In this document: piece by piece, positions 8,144 to 17,000 of the stretch
How positions within the stretch are numbered: position 1 is the stretch's first letter
Layout of the letters: each line of letters begins with the position of its first letter
Origin: Janthinobacterium tructae
GTDB lineage: Bacteria; Pseudomonadota; Gammaproteobacteria; Burkholderiales; Burkholderiaceae_D
Assembly: GCF_006517255.1 (NCBI RefSeq)
Contig: NZ_CP041185.1
Location: 5,828,001-5,892,000, forward strand
Length of the DNA: 64,000 nt
Reading direction: 5' to 3'
Notes under the pieces: model-generated
What the model was told of the DNA's origin: nothing
The model's database searches: none
The model's input: only the letters and a program-made list of their open reading frames with translations
Position numbers and translations under genes: made by a program

Positions 8144-9177
8144 GGCAGCTCCACGGCGTAGGCGGCTTCGCCCACGCGCATGCCTTCGTGGATGGCGGGC
8201 ACACTGAGCTTGTCAAAGCCCTGGTCGAAGCCGGCCAGCGCCAGGTAGGGCAGGTTGGGACCGGCCGCGCACGCCATGCCGATGCCGCCCGACATGCGCG
8301 GGTTAATCTCCAACAAGGCCAGGCCATTCGCGCCTTCGCGGAACTGGATGTTGAACACGCCATTCAAGCGGTAGTCGCGCGCCAGTTTGTCGCAGGCCGC
8401 CAGCAAGTCTGCGCGCAGTTCGATCAGCTGGCCGCTGCCGCCCCCGTGCAGCTTCTTGCGCGGCACGGCGCAAATCAGCTTGCCCTGGTCGGCGACGCAA
8501 TCGGCGCTGTATTCGTGGCCGTCGAGGTATTCCATCAGCAGCAGGGTCTTGAACGATGCCATCTGCGCCAGGCCCGTGCGCAGTTCCTGCGCATTGACCT
8601 GGTAGGCGGCGCCGGCCAGCAGCAGCTGGGCGCTGCTGCGCTCTTCATCGAGTATGGCAAAGCCCAGCGCATACACGGATTCGGACGGCTTGATGCACAG
8701 CTTGCGATGCAGCGGGCGCAGTTCGGCATAGGCGGCGTCGTATTGCGCGATGGTGGTCACGGCGCGGTAGTCGGCCGGGCGCGCCATGGGCAGATCGAGG
8801 CCGTCGCAGAAGCGTGCCTTGTCGTGCATCAGGTCGAGTACCTCTTCGGTGGCCACGCTGAGCACGCGCGTGCCGAGGGCGGCGAAGCGCGCGCTGGCGC
8901 TGCCGATCAGGCCCGCTTCCTTGCCGGGCCAGAAAATCGTGATACCCCGCTCGCGGCAAAATTCCAGGCACCACTCGACATAGTTGTGGCCCGTCAGTCC
9001 CGACGGTTCGACCGCGTATTCGTGGGCCGACAAGAAGGCGGCCGCGTGCGCGTTCGTATTGCTGCACACGATGTGATAGCGGGGCACACCGCCTGTGGCG
9101 GCCATGTCGGCCTCGCGGATCAGGCGCATGGCAGTGCCGACCGAGGAAAATGTTTTGTTGAACCAGACTCTTTGCAT
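8140..9177 (-). CDS. ATP-grasp enzyme of the Ter operon
   Basis: 345 residues. The order N-terminal Rossmann-like part, central domain (KLCIKPSESVYALGF), then LLLMEYLDGHEYSADCVA and the Mg2+/ATP site LLEINPRMSGGIG is diagnostic of the ATP-grasp fold. These enzymes ligate a carboxylate (activated as acyl phosphate) to an amine or thiol. It is the first gene of the six-gene overlapping operon and lies 97 bp downstream of the AIM24-like gene. That gap carries a GC-rich hairpin but no promoter I could recognise. The acceptor is unknown. Confidence 0.85.
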   Translation of the reverse strand: MQRVWFNKTFSSVGTAMRLIREADMAATGGVPRYHIVCSNTNAHAAAFLSAHEYAVEPSGLTGHNYVEWCLEFCRERGITIFWPGKEAGLIGSASARFAALGTRVLSVATEEVLDLMHDKARFCDGLDLPMARPADYRAVTTIAQYDAAYAELRPLHRKLCIKPSESVYALGFAILDEERSSAQLLLAGAAYQVNAQELRTGLAQMASFKTLLLMEYLDGHEYSADCVADQGKLICAVPRKKLHGGGSGQLIELRADLLAACDKLARDYRLNGVFNIQFREGANGLALLEINPRMSGGIGMACAAGPNLPYLALAGFDQGFDKLSVPAIHEGMRVGEAAYAVELP

Positions 9178-9274
9178 GTACGGGGACCGGGTGGAAATAG
9201 GGGAAGCCGCGCGCAGGTGCGCGCGCGGGCAGTGTAGCCAGAAAAACTTAACCTGGCCTTATGGGGAAGGGGAA

Positions 9275-9991
9275 TCAGCCAGCTTTGCCGCTGGCTGTCC
9301 ATTTCAGGAATGCATCGCGGTTGCGCGAGCAGATGAAGACCTTGCCCGAGCCGGAAAAGCGCAGCACGATGCCTTCGCCGCTGGTCACGCTGTTGACGAT
9401 ATTGCCGAGGAAACCGCCGATGCCGCCGCCGCCCGAGCCGCCGCCCGTGGTCACGGAAATCTCGTATTTCAGGCTATTGTCCCAGCACACCACGTGGGAA
9501 TTGTCGATCACGACATCCTTGCCCGGCTCGACGTCAAGCTGGAACATGGAGCCGAAGCCCGACACCACCACTTGCCCCGTACCGGCCGTCTCCATGACGA
9601 AGAAGCCGCCCGACTGGGCGAACAGCGCGTTGCCGAGGCTTTGCGTGCGCACTTTCATTTCCGTGCCCGAGGTGGCGGCGACAAAGGCGCCGTCGTTGAG
9701 CAGGTACTGGCGCGCGCCCACGTCGACCACTTCGATGGCGCCCGGCAGGGTGGGCGAGAGCAGGCAGTCGCCGCTGCCGCGCACCGCTTCGATATGCTGC
9801 TGGAAGAACGATTCGCCGTTGGCGAAGCGGCGCATGATGGCGCCGCCCAGGCCGCCCGTCATCTTGCCTTTCAAGTCCAGCGCCGTCTCCATCATCACCA
9901 TCGCATCCGATTCGCAATAGATGGTTTCGCCCTGCTTCATGCTGACGTGGAGGAAAGGATCGACGTCGCCCGTGACACTAAATACTGGCAT
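9275..9991 (-). CDS. AIM24 / TIGR00266 family protein
   Basis: 238 residues of mostly beta structure. Family features include EAMVMMETALDLKG-like text near the start (here SDAMVMMETALDLKGK), GGLGGAIMRRFANGESFF, a DVGARQYLLNDGAFVA repeat, VDPGKD-like text (LDVEPGKDVVIDNSHVV) and the Gly-rich GGGSGGGGIGGFLGNIVNSVTSGEGIVLRFSG. Proteins of this family are soluble trimeric-looking beta-roll assemblies of uncertain role; the yeast relative AIM24 shapes mitochondrial inner membrane. They often accompany TerD genes. A good Shine-Dalgarno (GGAGA) precedes the ATG at 9991, but a strong terminator hairpin sits directly upstream of it. Confidence 0.85.
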   Translation of the reverse strand: MPVFSVTGDVDPFLHVSMKQGETIYCESDAMVMMETALDLKGKMTGGLGGAIMRRFANGESFFQQHIEAVRGSGDCLLSPTLPGAIEVVDVGARQYLLNDGAFVAATSGTEMKVRTQSLGNALFAQSGGFFVMETAGTGQVVVSGFGSMFQLDVEPGKDVVIDNSHVVCWDNSLKYEISVTTGGGSGGGGIGGFLGNIVNSVTSGEGIVLRFSGSGKVFICSRNRDAFLKWTASGKAG

Positions 9992-10002
9992 GATAAATCT
10001 CC

Positions 10003-10033
10003 AAAAAAAAGCCGCCTGATCTGTGCAGGCGGC
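10003..10033 (-). terminator. Intrinsic terminator between terD and the AIM24-like gene
   Basis: On the minus strand a perfect 8-bp GC-rich stem (10026-10033 with 10011-10018, loop 7 nt) is followed by eight T residues (10003-10010). It ends only 11 nt before the start codon at 9991, inside the leader of the AIM24-like gene. Confidence 0.8.
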
Positions 10034-10055
10034 AGCAATGATATGACATTAAGAT

Positions 10056-10180
10056 AATTCACCTCGGAAAACCGTAGCGAGCAAGCTCGATTTCGGGTCG
10101 AGTAGCGCAGCTGTACGGAGGTACAGCGAGCAACGCAGGCCCGAAAGTGAGCGGCGCAGTAGGTTTAACGAGTGTGAATT
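10056..10180. repeat. Intergenic repeat element A with terminal inverted repeats
   Basis: A 125-bp stretch is bounded by AATTCAC (10056-10062) and GTGAATT (10174-10180). It contains a short palindrome CTGTAC-GGAG-GTACAG (10111-10126) followed by cgagcaacgcag. It abuts the terD stop codon. The core resembles the element between ribH and nusB (54609-54781), so it appears to be a dispersed, non-coding family. Confidence 0.55.
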
Positions 10181-10755
10181 TAAGCGTTGACGCCGAACGA
10201 GCGTGCGAGGGGGCCCAGGCCGCCGTTGAAGCCCTGGCCGATGGCCTTGAACTTCCATTCGCCGTTGTAGCGGTAGATTTCGCCAAAGATCATCGCCGTT
10301 TCCGTCGAGCTGTCTTCGGACAGGTCGTAGCGGGCGATTTCTTTTTCGCCTTCCGCGTTCAGGCAGCGGATGAAGGCTTTCGAGACCATGCCGAAGTTCT
10401 GGCGGCGCGCGTCGGCGTCGTGAATGGTGACGGTGACGCTGATGCGGTCGATGTCGGCTGGTACGCGCGACAGGTCGATTTCGATGCGCTCATCGTCGCC
10501 TTCGCCTTCGCCCGTGGTGTTGTCGCCCGTGTGGACGACGGAACCGTCGGTCGACTTCAGGTTGTTGTAGAAGATGAAGTCAGAGTCGCCACGGACTTTG
10601 CCGTCGCTTTTCAGGAGGAAAGCACTACCGTCAAGGTCGAAGGTGGCGCCGTCCGTCGAACGAGGATCCCAGCCGAGGCCGACGATGATCTTCTTCAGGT
10701 TAGGTGCTTCCTTGCTCAGGTTGACGTTGCCGCCTTTTTGCAAACTGATTGCCAT
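10180..10755 (-). CDS. terD: TerD, Ca2+-binding tellurium-resistance/stress protein
   Basis: 191 residues, the usual length, and similar throughout to what is known of enterobacterial TerD. The N-terminus is [17 protein letters not shown]; then come [92 protein letters not shown] and [11 protein letters not shown]. The Asp-rich loops are the Ca2+ sites. TerD is cytosolic or membrane-associated and works with TerC-type membrane proteins in tellurite, phage and oxidative stress tolerance. GGAG precedes the ATG (AGGAGCACCAC). The gene lies downstream of the DUF475 gene on the same strand. Confidence 0.92.
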   Translation of the reverse strand: MAISLQKGGNVNLSKEAPNLKKIIVGLGWDPRSTDGATFDLDGSAFLLKSDGKVRGDSDFIFYNNLKSTDGSVVHTGDNTTGEGEGDDERIEIDLSRVPADIDRISVTVTIHDADARRQNFGMVSKAFIRCLNAEGEKEIARYDLSEDSSTETAMIFGEIYRYNGEWKFKAIGQGFNGGLGPLARSFGVNA

Positions 10756-10786
10756 GTGGTGCTCCTTTTAGTGATTTAGCTTAAAT

Positions 10787-10823
10787 AACCGGCCGGTGGC
10801 GTGTTTTGCCTGGCTGGCCGGTT
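10787..10823 (-). promoter_or_regulatory. Hairpin in the terD leader
   Basis: An 8-bp perfect inverted repeat (AACCGGCC at 10787-10794, GGCCGGTT at 10816-10823) lies about 35 bp upstream of the terD start codon, between terD and the DUF475 stop. It could be an RNA hairpin or an operator. There is no T tract. Confidence 0.3.
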
Positions 10824-10872
10824 GTCATGCCTTCATGGGATGAGCGCCAGGCGCTCGTGCCATTACTCTCTC

Positions 10873-10895
10873 AATTGGGGGCGACGCCCCCGATT
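10873..10895 (-). terminator. Hairpin directly after the DUF475 gene
   Basis: A stem GGGGGC-GAC-GCCCCC (10877-10891) extended by AAT/ATT flanks lies immediately after the stop codon at 10896. There is no T run on the minus strand, so termination may be partial, allowing read-through into terD. Confidence 0.45.
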
Positions 10896-11978
10896 TCAAG
10901 CTTGTGCCGCGTGCCGCTTGCGATAACGCAGGGATGACCACAGCGAGACCAGGATGAAGGCCACGCCTGACAGGCCCGTGAACCACTCCGGAATATGGTA
11001 CTTGACGGACGCCAGCATGATCAAGGCCAGGATGCCGATCGCATAATGGGCGCCGTGTTCGAGGTAGACGAATTCGTCCAGCGTGCCCTTGTGCACGAGG
11101 AAGACCGTCATCGAGCGCACGAACATGGCGCCGATGGCCAGGCCCAGCATGATGATGACGACGTCGTTGGTGATGGCAAAGGCGCCGATCACGCCGTCAA
11201 AGCTGAACGAGGCATCGAGCACTTCCAGGTACAGGAAGCCGCCGATGCTGCCGCGTGCTACCGTTTTTACGAGATCGCCATTGCCGTTCCTGGCTGGCGT
11301 GGCGCCTTCTTCTGCGTCATCCTGCAAGTCCGGTTCGCCTTCTTCCAGCAAGCCGCTGATCCAGTTCACGCCGATGTAGACGGCGATGCCGACGATGCCC
11401 GCAGCGAGCACGCTGTATTTTTCATCCGCAGGGCCCATCGCCACGCAGGCCGCCACGGCGCCCATGGTGATCAGCACGGCCAGGCTTTCGGTGCCCAGCG
11501 CATTGACTTTTTCTTCGGCCCAGCCCAGCCAGTGCAATTCCTTCTCGTCGTCAAACAGGAAGTTCAGGAATACCAGCAGCAAAAAGGCGCCGCCGAAGGC
11601 CGCCACTTGCGCATGGTTGTCCGTCAGGTGCTTGGCATACACGTCCGGCGTGGTGGTGGCCATGGTCCAGACATCGACCAGGCCCAGGCCCGTGGCGACG
11701 GATACGATGACCAGCGGGAACAGCAGCCGCATGCCGAAGACGGCCACGAGGATACCGACCGTCAAAAACAGTTTTTGCCAGAATTCATTCCAGTGGCGCA
11801 AGACCGAGGCATTCACCACGGCATTGTCGAACGACAGCGACACTTCCATGACGCCCAGCACGCCCGTGATCCACAGGGCATTGATCAGGCCGGGCATGCC
11901 GCCATGGCTGTAACCCCACCAGCCCGACACCGCCATCAGGATAAAAGTGACTAAAAAGGAAATTCTGAAATGCCGCAT
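10896..11978 (-). CDS. DUF475 / TerC-like integral membrane protein
   Basis: 360 residues with about nine hydrophobic helices. The TerC-type signature appears twice: VMEVSLSFDNAVVNASVL near residues 42-59 and LEVLDASFSFDGVIGAFAIT near 253-272, each with an acidic residue in the membrane (E..SFDN, D..FSFDG) typical of TerC metal-ion exporters. A cytosolic acidic loop (EEGEPDLQDDAEEG) sits between the halves. TerC relatives export Mn2+ or act with TerD. It is first in the minus-strand Ter locus, with hairpins before terD. Family assignment is firm; the transported ion is inferred. Confidence 0.85.
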   Translation of the reverse strand: MRHFRISFLVTFILMAVSGWWGYSHGGMPGLINALWITGVLGVMEVSLSFDNAVVNASVLRHWNEFWQKLFLTVGILVAVFGMRLLFPLVIVSVATGLGLVDVWTMATTTPDVYAKHLTDNHAQVAAFGGAFLLLVFLNFLFDDEKELHWLGWAEEKVNALGTESLAVLITMGAVAACVAMGPADEKYSVLAAGIVGIAVYIGVNWISGLLEEGEPDLQDDAEEGATPARNGNGDLVKTVARGSIGGFLYLEVLDASFSFDGVIGAFAITNDVVIIMLGLAIGAMFVRSMTVFLVHKGTLDEFVYLEHGAHYAIGILALIMLASVKYHIPEWFTGLSGVAFILVSLWSSLRYRKRHAAQA

Positions 11979-12047
11979 GAGGACCCCGTTGCAAGTATGA
12001 AAGACGTTTGATTATCCGCGCCGCTGTGCGCGCCGCGCTCAGTGTTG

Positions 12048-12069
12048 ATATACGTCAATTGTTGTATAT
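12048..12069. promoter_or_regulatory. Dyad in the divergent DUF475 / PAP2-like promoter region
   Basis: ATATAC (12048-12053) and GTATAT (12064-12069) form a 6-10-6 inverted repeat in the AT-rich gap between the two divergent genes. It is placed 70 bp upstream of the DUF475 start, as expected for a regulator site. The regulator is unknown. Confidence 0.3.
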
Positions 12070-12212
12070 GCCATGATTTTATATTAGTTGCCGCCGGGGG
12101 CCGCGTTTTATAGTCTGGCGCCAGACAGTTCTGCTGGCGCGGATGATCTGCGATAATTGCGGCGCGCCCGTCTCTCCAGACACACTCTCTACATATAAAA
12201 GAAGGAATACCC

Positions 12213-12638
12213 GTGGATATCGCTTACCTCGTCACGCCCCTGATCGCCTGGATCCTGGTCGGACCGATCAAATTCCTGATCAACAGTGTCCGCACGCGGC
12301 AATGGGCGTTCGGCCTGGTCGGCAATGGCGGCTTTCCCAGCAACCATAGCGCCGTCGTGTCCAGCATGGCAACGTTGATCGCCTTGCGCGAAGGCATCGG
12401 CCACCCCGCCTTCGGCGTGGCTGTGACCCTGGCCTTCATCGTCATCATCGACGCCAACAGCCTGCGCCAGCACGTGGGCAAGCAGGCGGCGGCCATCAAC
12501 CGCCTGGCCGGGGAAGCGGCCAGCGCCGCGCACAAGACCTTGCGCGAGCGCATGGGCCATACCCTGGTGGAAATCGCCGGCGGCCTGTGCACGGGCGTGG
12601 CGATCGGTTTCCTGATCAACACCGTTTTTAGCCGCTAA
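12213..12638 (+). CDS. Divergent PAP2 / DUF212 family membrane protein
   Basis: 141 residues. The GTG start at 12213 follows GAAGGA. The conserved core WILVGPIKFLIN, GGFPSNHSAVVSSMATLIALREG, AFIVIIDANSLRQHVGKQA and LRERMGHTLVEIAGGLCTGVAIGFLI matches the YuiD-type acid-phosphatase/vanadium-dependent haloperoxidase-related family (DUF212). It has four membrane helices and retains the PSNHSA motif that corresponds to the PAP2 active-site block. Predicted inner-membrane phosphatase acting on a lipid or polyprenyl phosphate; substrate unknown. A strong terminator follows. Confidence 0.85.
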   Translation: MDIAYLVTPLIAWILVGPIKFLINSVRTRQWAFGLVGNGGFPSNHSAVVSSMATLIALREGIGHPAFGVAVTLAFIVIIDANSLRQHVGKQAAAINRLAGEAASAAHKTLRERMGHTLVEIAGGLCTGVAIGFLINTVFSR

Positions 12639-12652
12639 GCTCGCTTCTCCCG

Positions 12653-12690
12653 AAACGCAAAACCCCGCCTGAAGGCGGGGTTTTGCGTTT
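12653..12690. terminator. Strong intrinsic terminator
   Basis: A perfect 17-bp stem (12653-12669 with 12674-12690) has a TGAA tetraloop. The GC-rich top is flanked by A and T runs on both sides, so it can work in either direction. It directly follows the PAP2-like gene. Confidence 0.9.
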
Positions 12691-12876
12691 CAGGGCGTAA
12701 AAACTACGTTTCATCCATTGATTAAAGCATTACAGGAAACCGCCGATTGACATGCCCGGACACGCTCATGGATACTTTGGCGCTTGTGGTTTTAATAAAA
12801 ATAAATGCCTGCTAACGCCTGCAGCCCTATCCGGGCTGCGGGACTGTCGCGGTGCTATCTATCCGGAGAATTACCC

Positions 12877-14049
12877 ATGTTGCGCAAAACCCTGTTTGTT
12901 CTGGCAATCGCTTCCGCCCTGACCGCCTGCGGCAAAGAGTCCAAAGATCCCGGCAAGGGCGGCAAGGGGGCCAAGGAACAGGCGGGCGCCGCCGTCAATT
13001 TGCTCGTCTCCCCGGAAGACCTGCTGACGATCCAGAGCAATGCGCTGGCGTCGGGGCCCGTCATCACCGGTTCCGTGCAGCCCGAGCGCAACGCGGATTT
13101 GCGCGCCGAAGTGTCTGCCGTGGTGATCCAGGTCATGAAGGAAAACGGCGAAGTCGTCAAGCGGGGCGACGTGCTGGTGCGCCTGGATGAAACGTCCATC
13201 CGCGACAGCCTCAATTCGGCCGAGGAAGCCAGCCGTGCCGCCAGCCAGGTGCTGGAACAGTCCGAACGCATGTTCCAGCGCATGAAAACCCTGCGCGCCT
13301 CGGGCATGACCTCGACGCAGGCGCTGGAAGACGCGGAAATTCGCCGCAATAATGCGCAAAGCGATCTGTCCGCCGCGAAAAGCCGCGCCGCCCAGGCCCG
13401 CCAGCAACTGCAGCGCACCCTCGTGCGTGCGCCGTTCGACGGCATCGTGAGCGAGCGCAAGGTATCGAATGGCGATACGGCGCAAATCGGCAAGGAATTG
13501 ATCAAGGTCATCGATCCGACCAGCATGCGTCTGGAAGGCCTGGTGTCGGCCGACAAGATCGGCGTCGTCAAGGTGGGCCAGCCCGTGCTGTTCCGCATCA
13601 ATGGGTATCCGGGCCAGGATTTCGCGGGCAAGGTGCGCCGCGTCGATCCTGCCGCCAATGCCGTCACGCGCCAGGTGGCCGTGCTGGTCGATTTCAACGA
13701 CAAGGAACAACCGCGCGTGGCCGGCCTGTATGCGGAAGGGCGCATCGAGACGGACAGCATCAGCGCGCTGATGATACCCGACTCGGCGCTGGTGAAGGCG
13801 GGCGACGTCACGTACACGTGGAAGGTCAAGGATAAAGCTTTGCATAAAGTCAACTTGCGCATCGGCGCGCGCGATGTGCGCACGGGCCAGTGGGAAGTGC
13901 AAAGCGGTCTGGCCAGCGGCGATACCGTGCTGCGCACGCCGGGTTCGACCTTCAAGGATGGACAGAAAGTGGAGCTGACGGCCGGCAAAGCCGTACCCGC
14001 TGCCGCCGTGGCCAGCAGCAGCACCGTCGTTGCCGGTAAAGGAAACTAA
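12877..14049 (+). CDS. RND efflux periplasmic adaptor lipoprotein (membrane fusion protein)
   Basis: 390 residues. The ATG at 12877 follows CCGGAGA. The N-terminus ends in a lipobox (ALTAC, Cys18), so the mature protein is lipid-anchored in the periplasm. Next come a lipoyl/barrel-sandwich half (ADLRAEVSAVVIQVMKENGEVVKRGDVLVRLD), a long alpha-hairpin (about 95-190), the second lipoyl half (TLVRAPFDGIVSERKVSNGDTAQIG) and a beta-barrel with the membrane-proximal domain at the C-terminus. It bridges the permease encoded 3 bp downstream to an outer-membrane channel; no channel gene is present nearby. Substrate unknown. Confidence 0.9.
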   Translation: MLRKTLFVLAIASALTACGKESKDPGKGGKGAKEQAGAAVNLLVSPEDLLTIQSNALASGPVITGSVQPERNADLRAEVSAVVIQVMKENGEVVKRGDVLVRLDETSIRDSLNSAEEASRAASQVLEQSERMFQRMKTLRASGMTSTQALEDAEIRRNNAQSDLSAAKSRAAQARQQLQRTLVRAPFDGIVSERKVSNGDTAQIGKELIKVIDPTSMRLEGLVSADKIGVVKVGQPVLFRINGYPGQDFAGKVRRVDPAANAVTRQVAVLVDFNDKEQPRVAGLYAEGRIETDSISALMIPDSALVKAGDVTYTWKVKDKALHKVNLRIGARDVRTGQWEVQSGLASGDTVLRTPGSTFKDGQKVELTAGKAVPAAAVASSSTVVAGKGN

Positions 14050-14052
14050 GCC

Positions 14053-17000
14053 ATGTTCCTTTCCGATTTCAGTATCAAGCGGCCCACCGCCACCATCGTC
14101 CTGATCCTGGCGATGATGTGCGTCGGCTTGCTGGCGCTCAAGAAACTGCGCGTCAACCAGAACCCGGACGTCGAAGTACCCTTCATCGTCGTCAGCATCC
14201 CTTACCCTGGCGCATCGCCCGATACGGTCGAGCGCGAAGTGGTGAACCGCCTGGAAAAGTCCTTGCAAAGCATTTCCGGCGTGACCGAAGTCAACAGCGA
14301 TTCGAATGAAGGTTCGGCCACCATCTTCCTGAAGTTCTCGTTCAATACCAACCTGATCGAGGCGTCCGACAATATCCGCAATGCGATTGCCGCCGTGCGC
14401 TACAAGTTGCCGACGGAGATGCGCGAGCCTATCTTGCAGCGCATCGACCCGGCTGCCGAACCGATCATGCAACTGGCGCTGTCGTCGAATACGCAAAGCC
14501 ACGCGGAAATTTCGCGCCTGGCCGAGGACGTGCTGTCGGACCGCTTCCGCACCGTCGATGGCGTGGCGCTGGTCAACGTGGGCGGTTCGCTGAAGCGCGA
14601 GCTGTCCGTGCTGCTGCGCGCGGAAAAATTGCGTGAATACAATGTATCCGTCAGCGACGTCGTCACCGCCTTGCGCAACCAGAACACGAATGCCCCGGTG
14701 GGCAAGGTACGCGGCACCCTGGACGAGAAAAGCATCCGCCTCGTGGGCCGCATCGAGTCGCCAAGCGACTTCGAGAAAGTGGTGATCAAGCGCCGCGGCG
14801 AGGAAATCGTGCGCCTGGCGCAAGTGGCCACCATCGTGGATGGCTTTGCCGAAGTCAATAGCCTGAGCATGCGCAGCGGCAAGCCCAACGTGGGCATATC
14901 GATTACCCGCGTGCGCGACGCCTCCACTGTCAGCGTGGCCAACAAGATCCGCGACATGGTGGCGGAAATCAACAAGACCTTGCCGAAAGGCACGATCCTG
15001 CAAGTGACGCGCGACGGCGGCGAAAACGCCCAGCATAGCCTGAATAATGTGATCGAATCGCTGGTGCTGGGCGCCGTGCTGACGATCTTCGTCGTCTACG
15101 CCTTCCTGAACTCGTGGCGTTCGACCCTGATCACGGCGCTGAGCCTGCCGACGTCCGTGATTGCCGCCTTCATTGCCGTGTGGCTGTGCGGCTTTACCCT
15201 GAACTTCATGACCCTGCTGGGCCTGTCGCTGGCTATCGGCGTGCTGATCGATGACGCCATCGTGGTGCGCGAAAACATCGTGCGCCACATGCAGATGGGC
15301 AAGGATCGCCGCACGGCTGCGCTGGAGGGCACGGCCGAGATCGGTATGGCCGTGGCTGCCACGACGTTCTCCATCATCGCCGTCTTCATTCCCGTGGCCT
15401 TCATGCCGGGTATTTCCGGCGAATGGTTCCGTCCGTTTGCCTTGACGGTGACGTGCTCGGTGCTGGTCAGCCTGGGCATCTCGTTTACGCTCGACCCCAT
15501 GCTGTCGGCCTACTGGGGCGACCCGATCGAGGAACATGCGGCGCCGAAAAAGGGCATCGGCCGCGTGCTGGAGAAATTCAACCACTGGTTCGACCACCAG
15601 GCGGACCGCTATGGCCGCGTGATCGCCTGGGCCCTGCATCACCGCCGCTGGATGGCCGTCATCGCCTTCGGCAGCCTGGTGGGCGCCATCGCCCTGCACG
15701 CCACGCATGGCGGCACGAGTTTCCTGCCGGCATCCGATTCGGGCAATCTGATGATCAATGTGCGCACGCCATCGTCGAGCAGCATCGAGTACTCGCGTTT
15801 GAAACTGGAAGCGGCGGCCGTGCTGGCGCGGACCTTGCCTGAAACCAAGGATACCAACAGCTCCATCAATGCGGGCGGCGGACGAGTGTATGTCGACATC
15901 GGCAAGCGCAACACCCGCAAGCGTTCGGCCAAGGAAATCGCGGTCGAGCTGCGCGAGAAGATGTCGCGTCTGGTGGGCGCCGAATACGTGGTGCAGGATG
16001 ACTTGAGCAACGGTTCGCAAAAACCGATCCAGGTGGAATTTACGGGTCCGGATTCGCGTAAACTCATGGAAATTACCAACGCCTACATGGACAAGCTGCG
16101 CGCCATTCCCGGTGCCGTCGACGTGGGCCTGTCCGAGCAGGACCCGAAGAACGAACTGCAGATCGAGCTCAACCGTGGCCTGGCCAACTCGATGGGCATT
16201 TCTGTCAATGATGCGGCGCAATCGTTGCGCGTGGCGTTTGCCGGCGTGGAAGTGGGCGACTGGGTCGATCCGACGGGCGAAACGCGCGACGTGGCCGTGC
16301 GCCTGCATCCCGATGACCGCGTGGCATCGGAAAACATCGAGCGCCTGCCGATCAGCGTGACGGGCACGTCGCAAATGGTGCCGCTCGACCAGATCGCCAC
16401 CATTACCATGGGCAAGGGCCCGTCCGGCATCGAGCACAAGAATGGCAAGCGGACGATCACCGTGTCGGCCAATGCGCAAGGCCGCTCGAATGGTGAAGTG
16501 ACGAGCGACGCCATGAAACTGGCCAACTCCATCGACTTCCCGCCCGGCTACGGCCTGGCGCTCGGTGGCGCCGGCCAGGACCAGCAAGAGCTGTTCACGG
16601 AAATGCTGATCGCGCTGGTGATGGGTATCGGCCTGATGTATTTGATCCTGGTGATGCAGTTCGGTTCCTTCACGGCGCCAGTGGCCGTGATGATGTCCTT
16701 GCCGCTGAGTCTGATCGGCGTGGTGGTGGCGCTGGTGATCACCAATAACACCCTCAACCTGATGAGCTTTATCGGCATCATCATGCTGATGGGTCTGGTT
16801 GCCAAGAACGCCATCCTGCTGCTGGACGCGGCGCGCAAGCGCGAGGAAGAGGGGCATGGCCGCGAGGACGCGCTGATGTATGCGGGCCGCATGCGTCTGC
16901 GCCCCATCCTGATGACGACGTTTGCGCTGATCGCCGGCATGTTCCCCGTGGCGCTGGGCCTGGGCGAGGGCGGCGAGTTCTACCGTCCATTGGCGATCGC

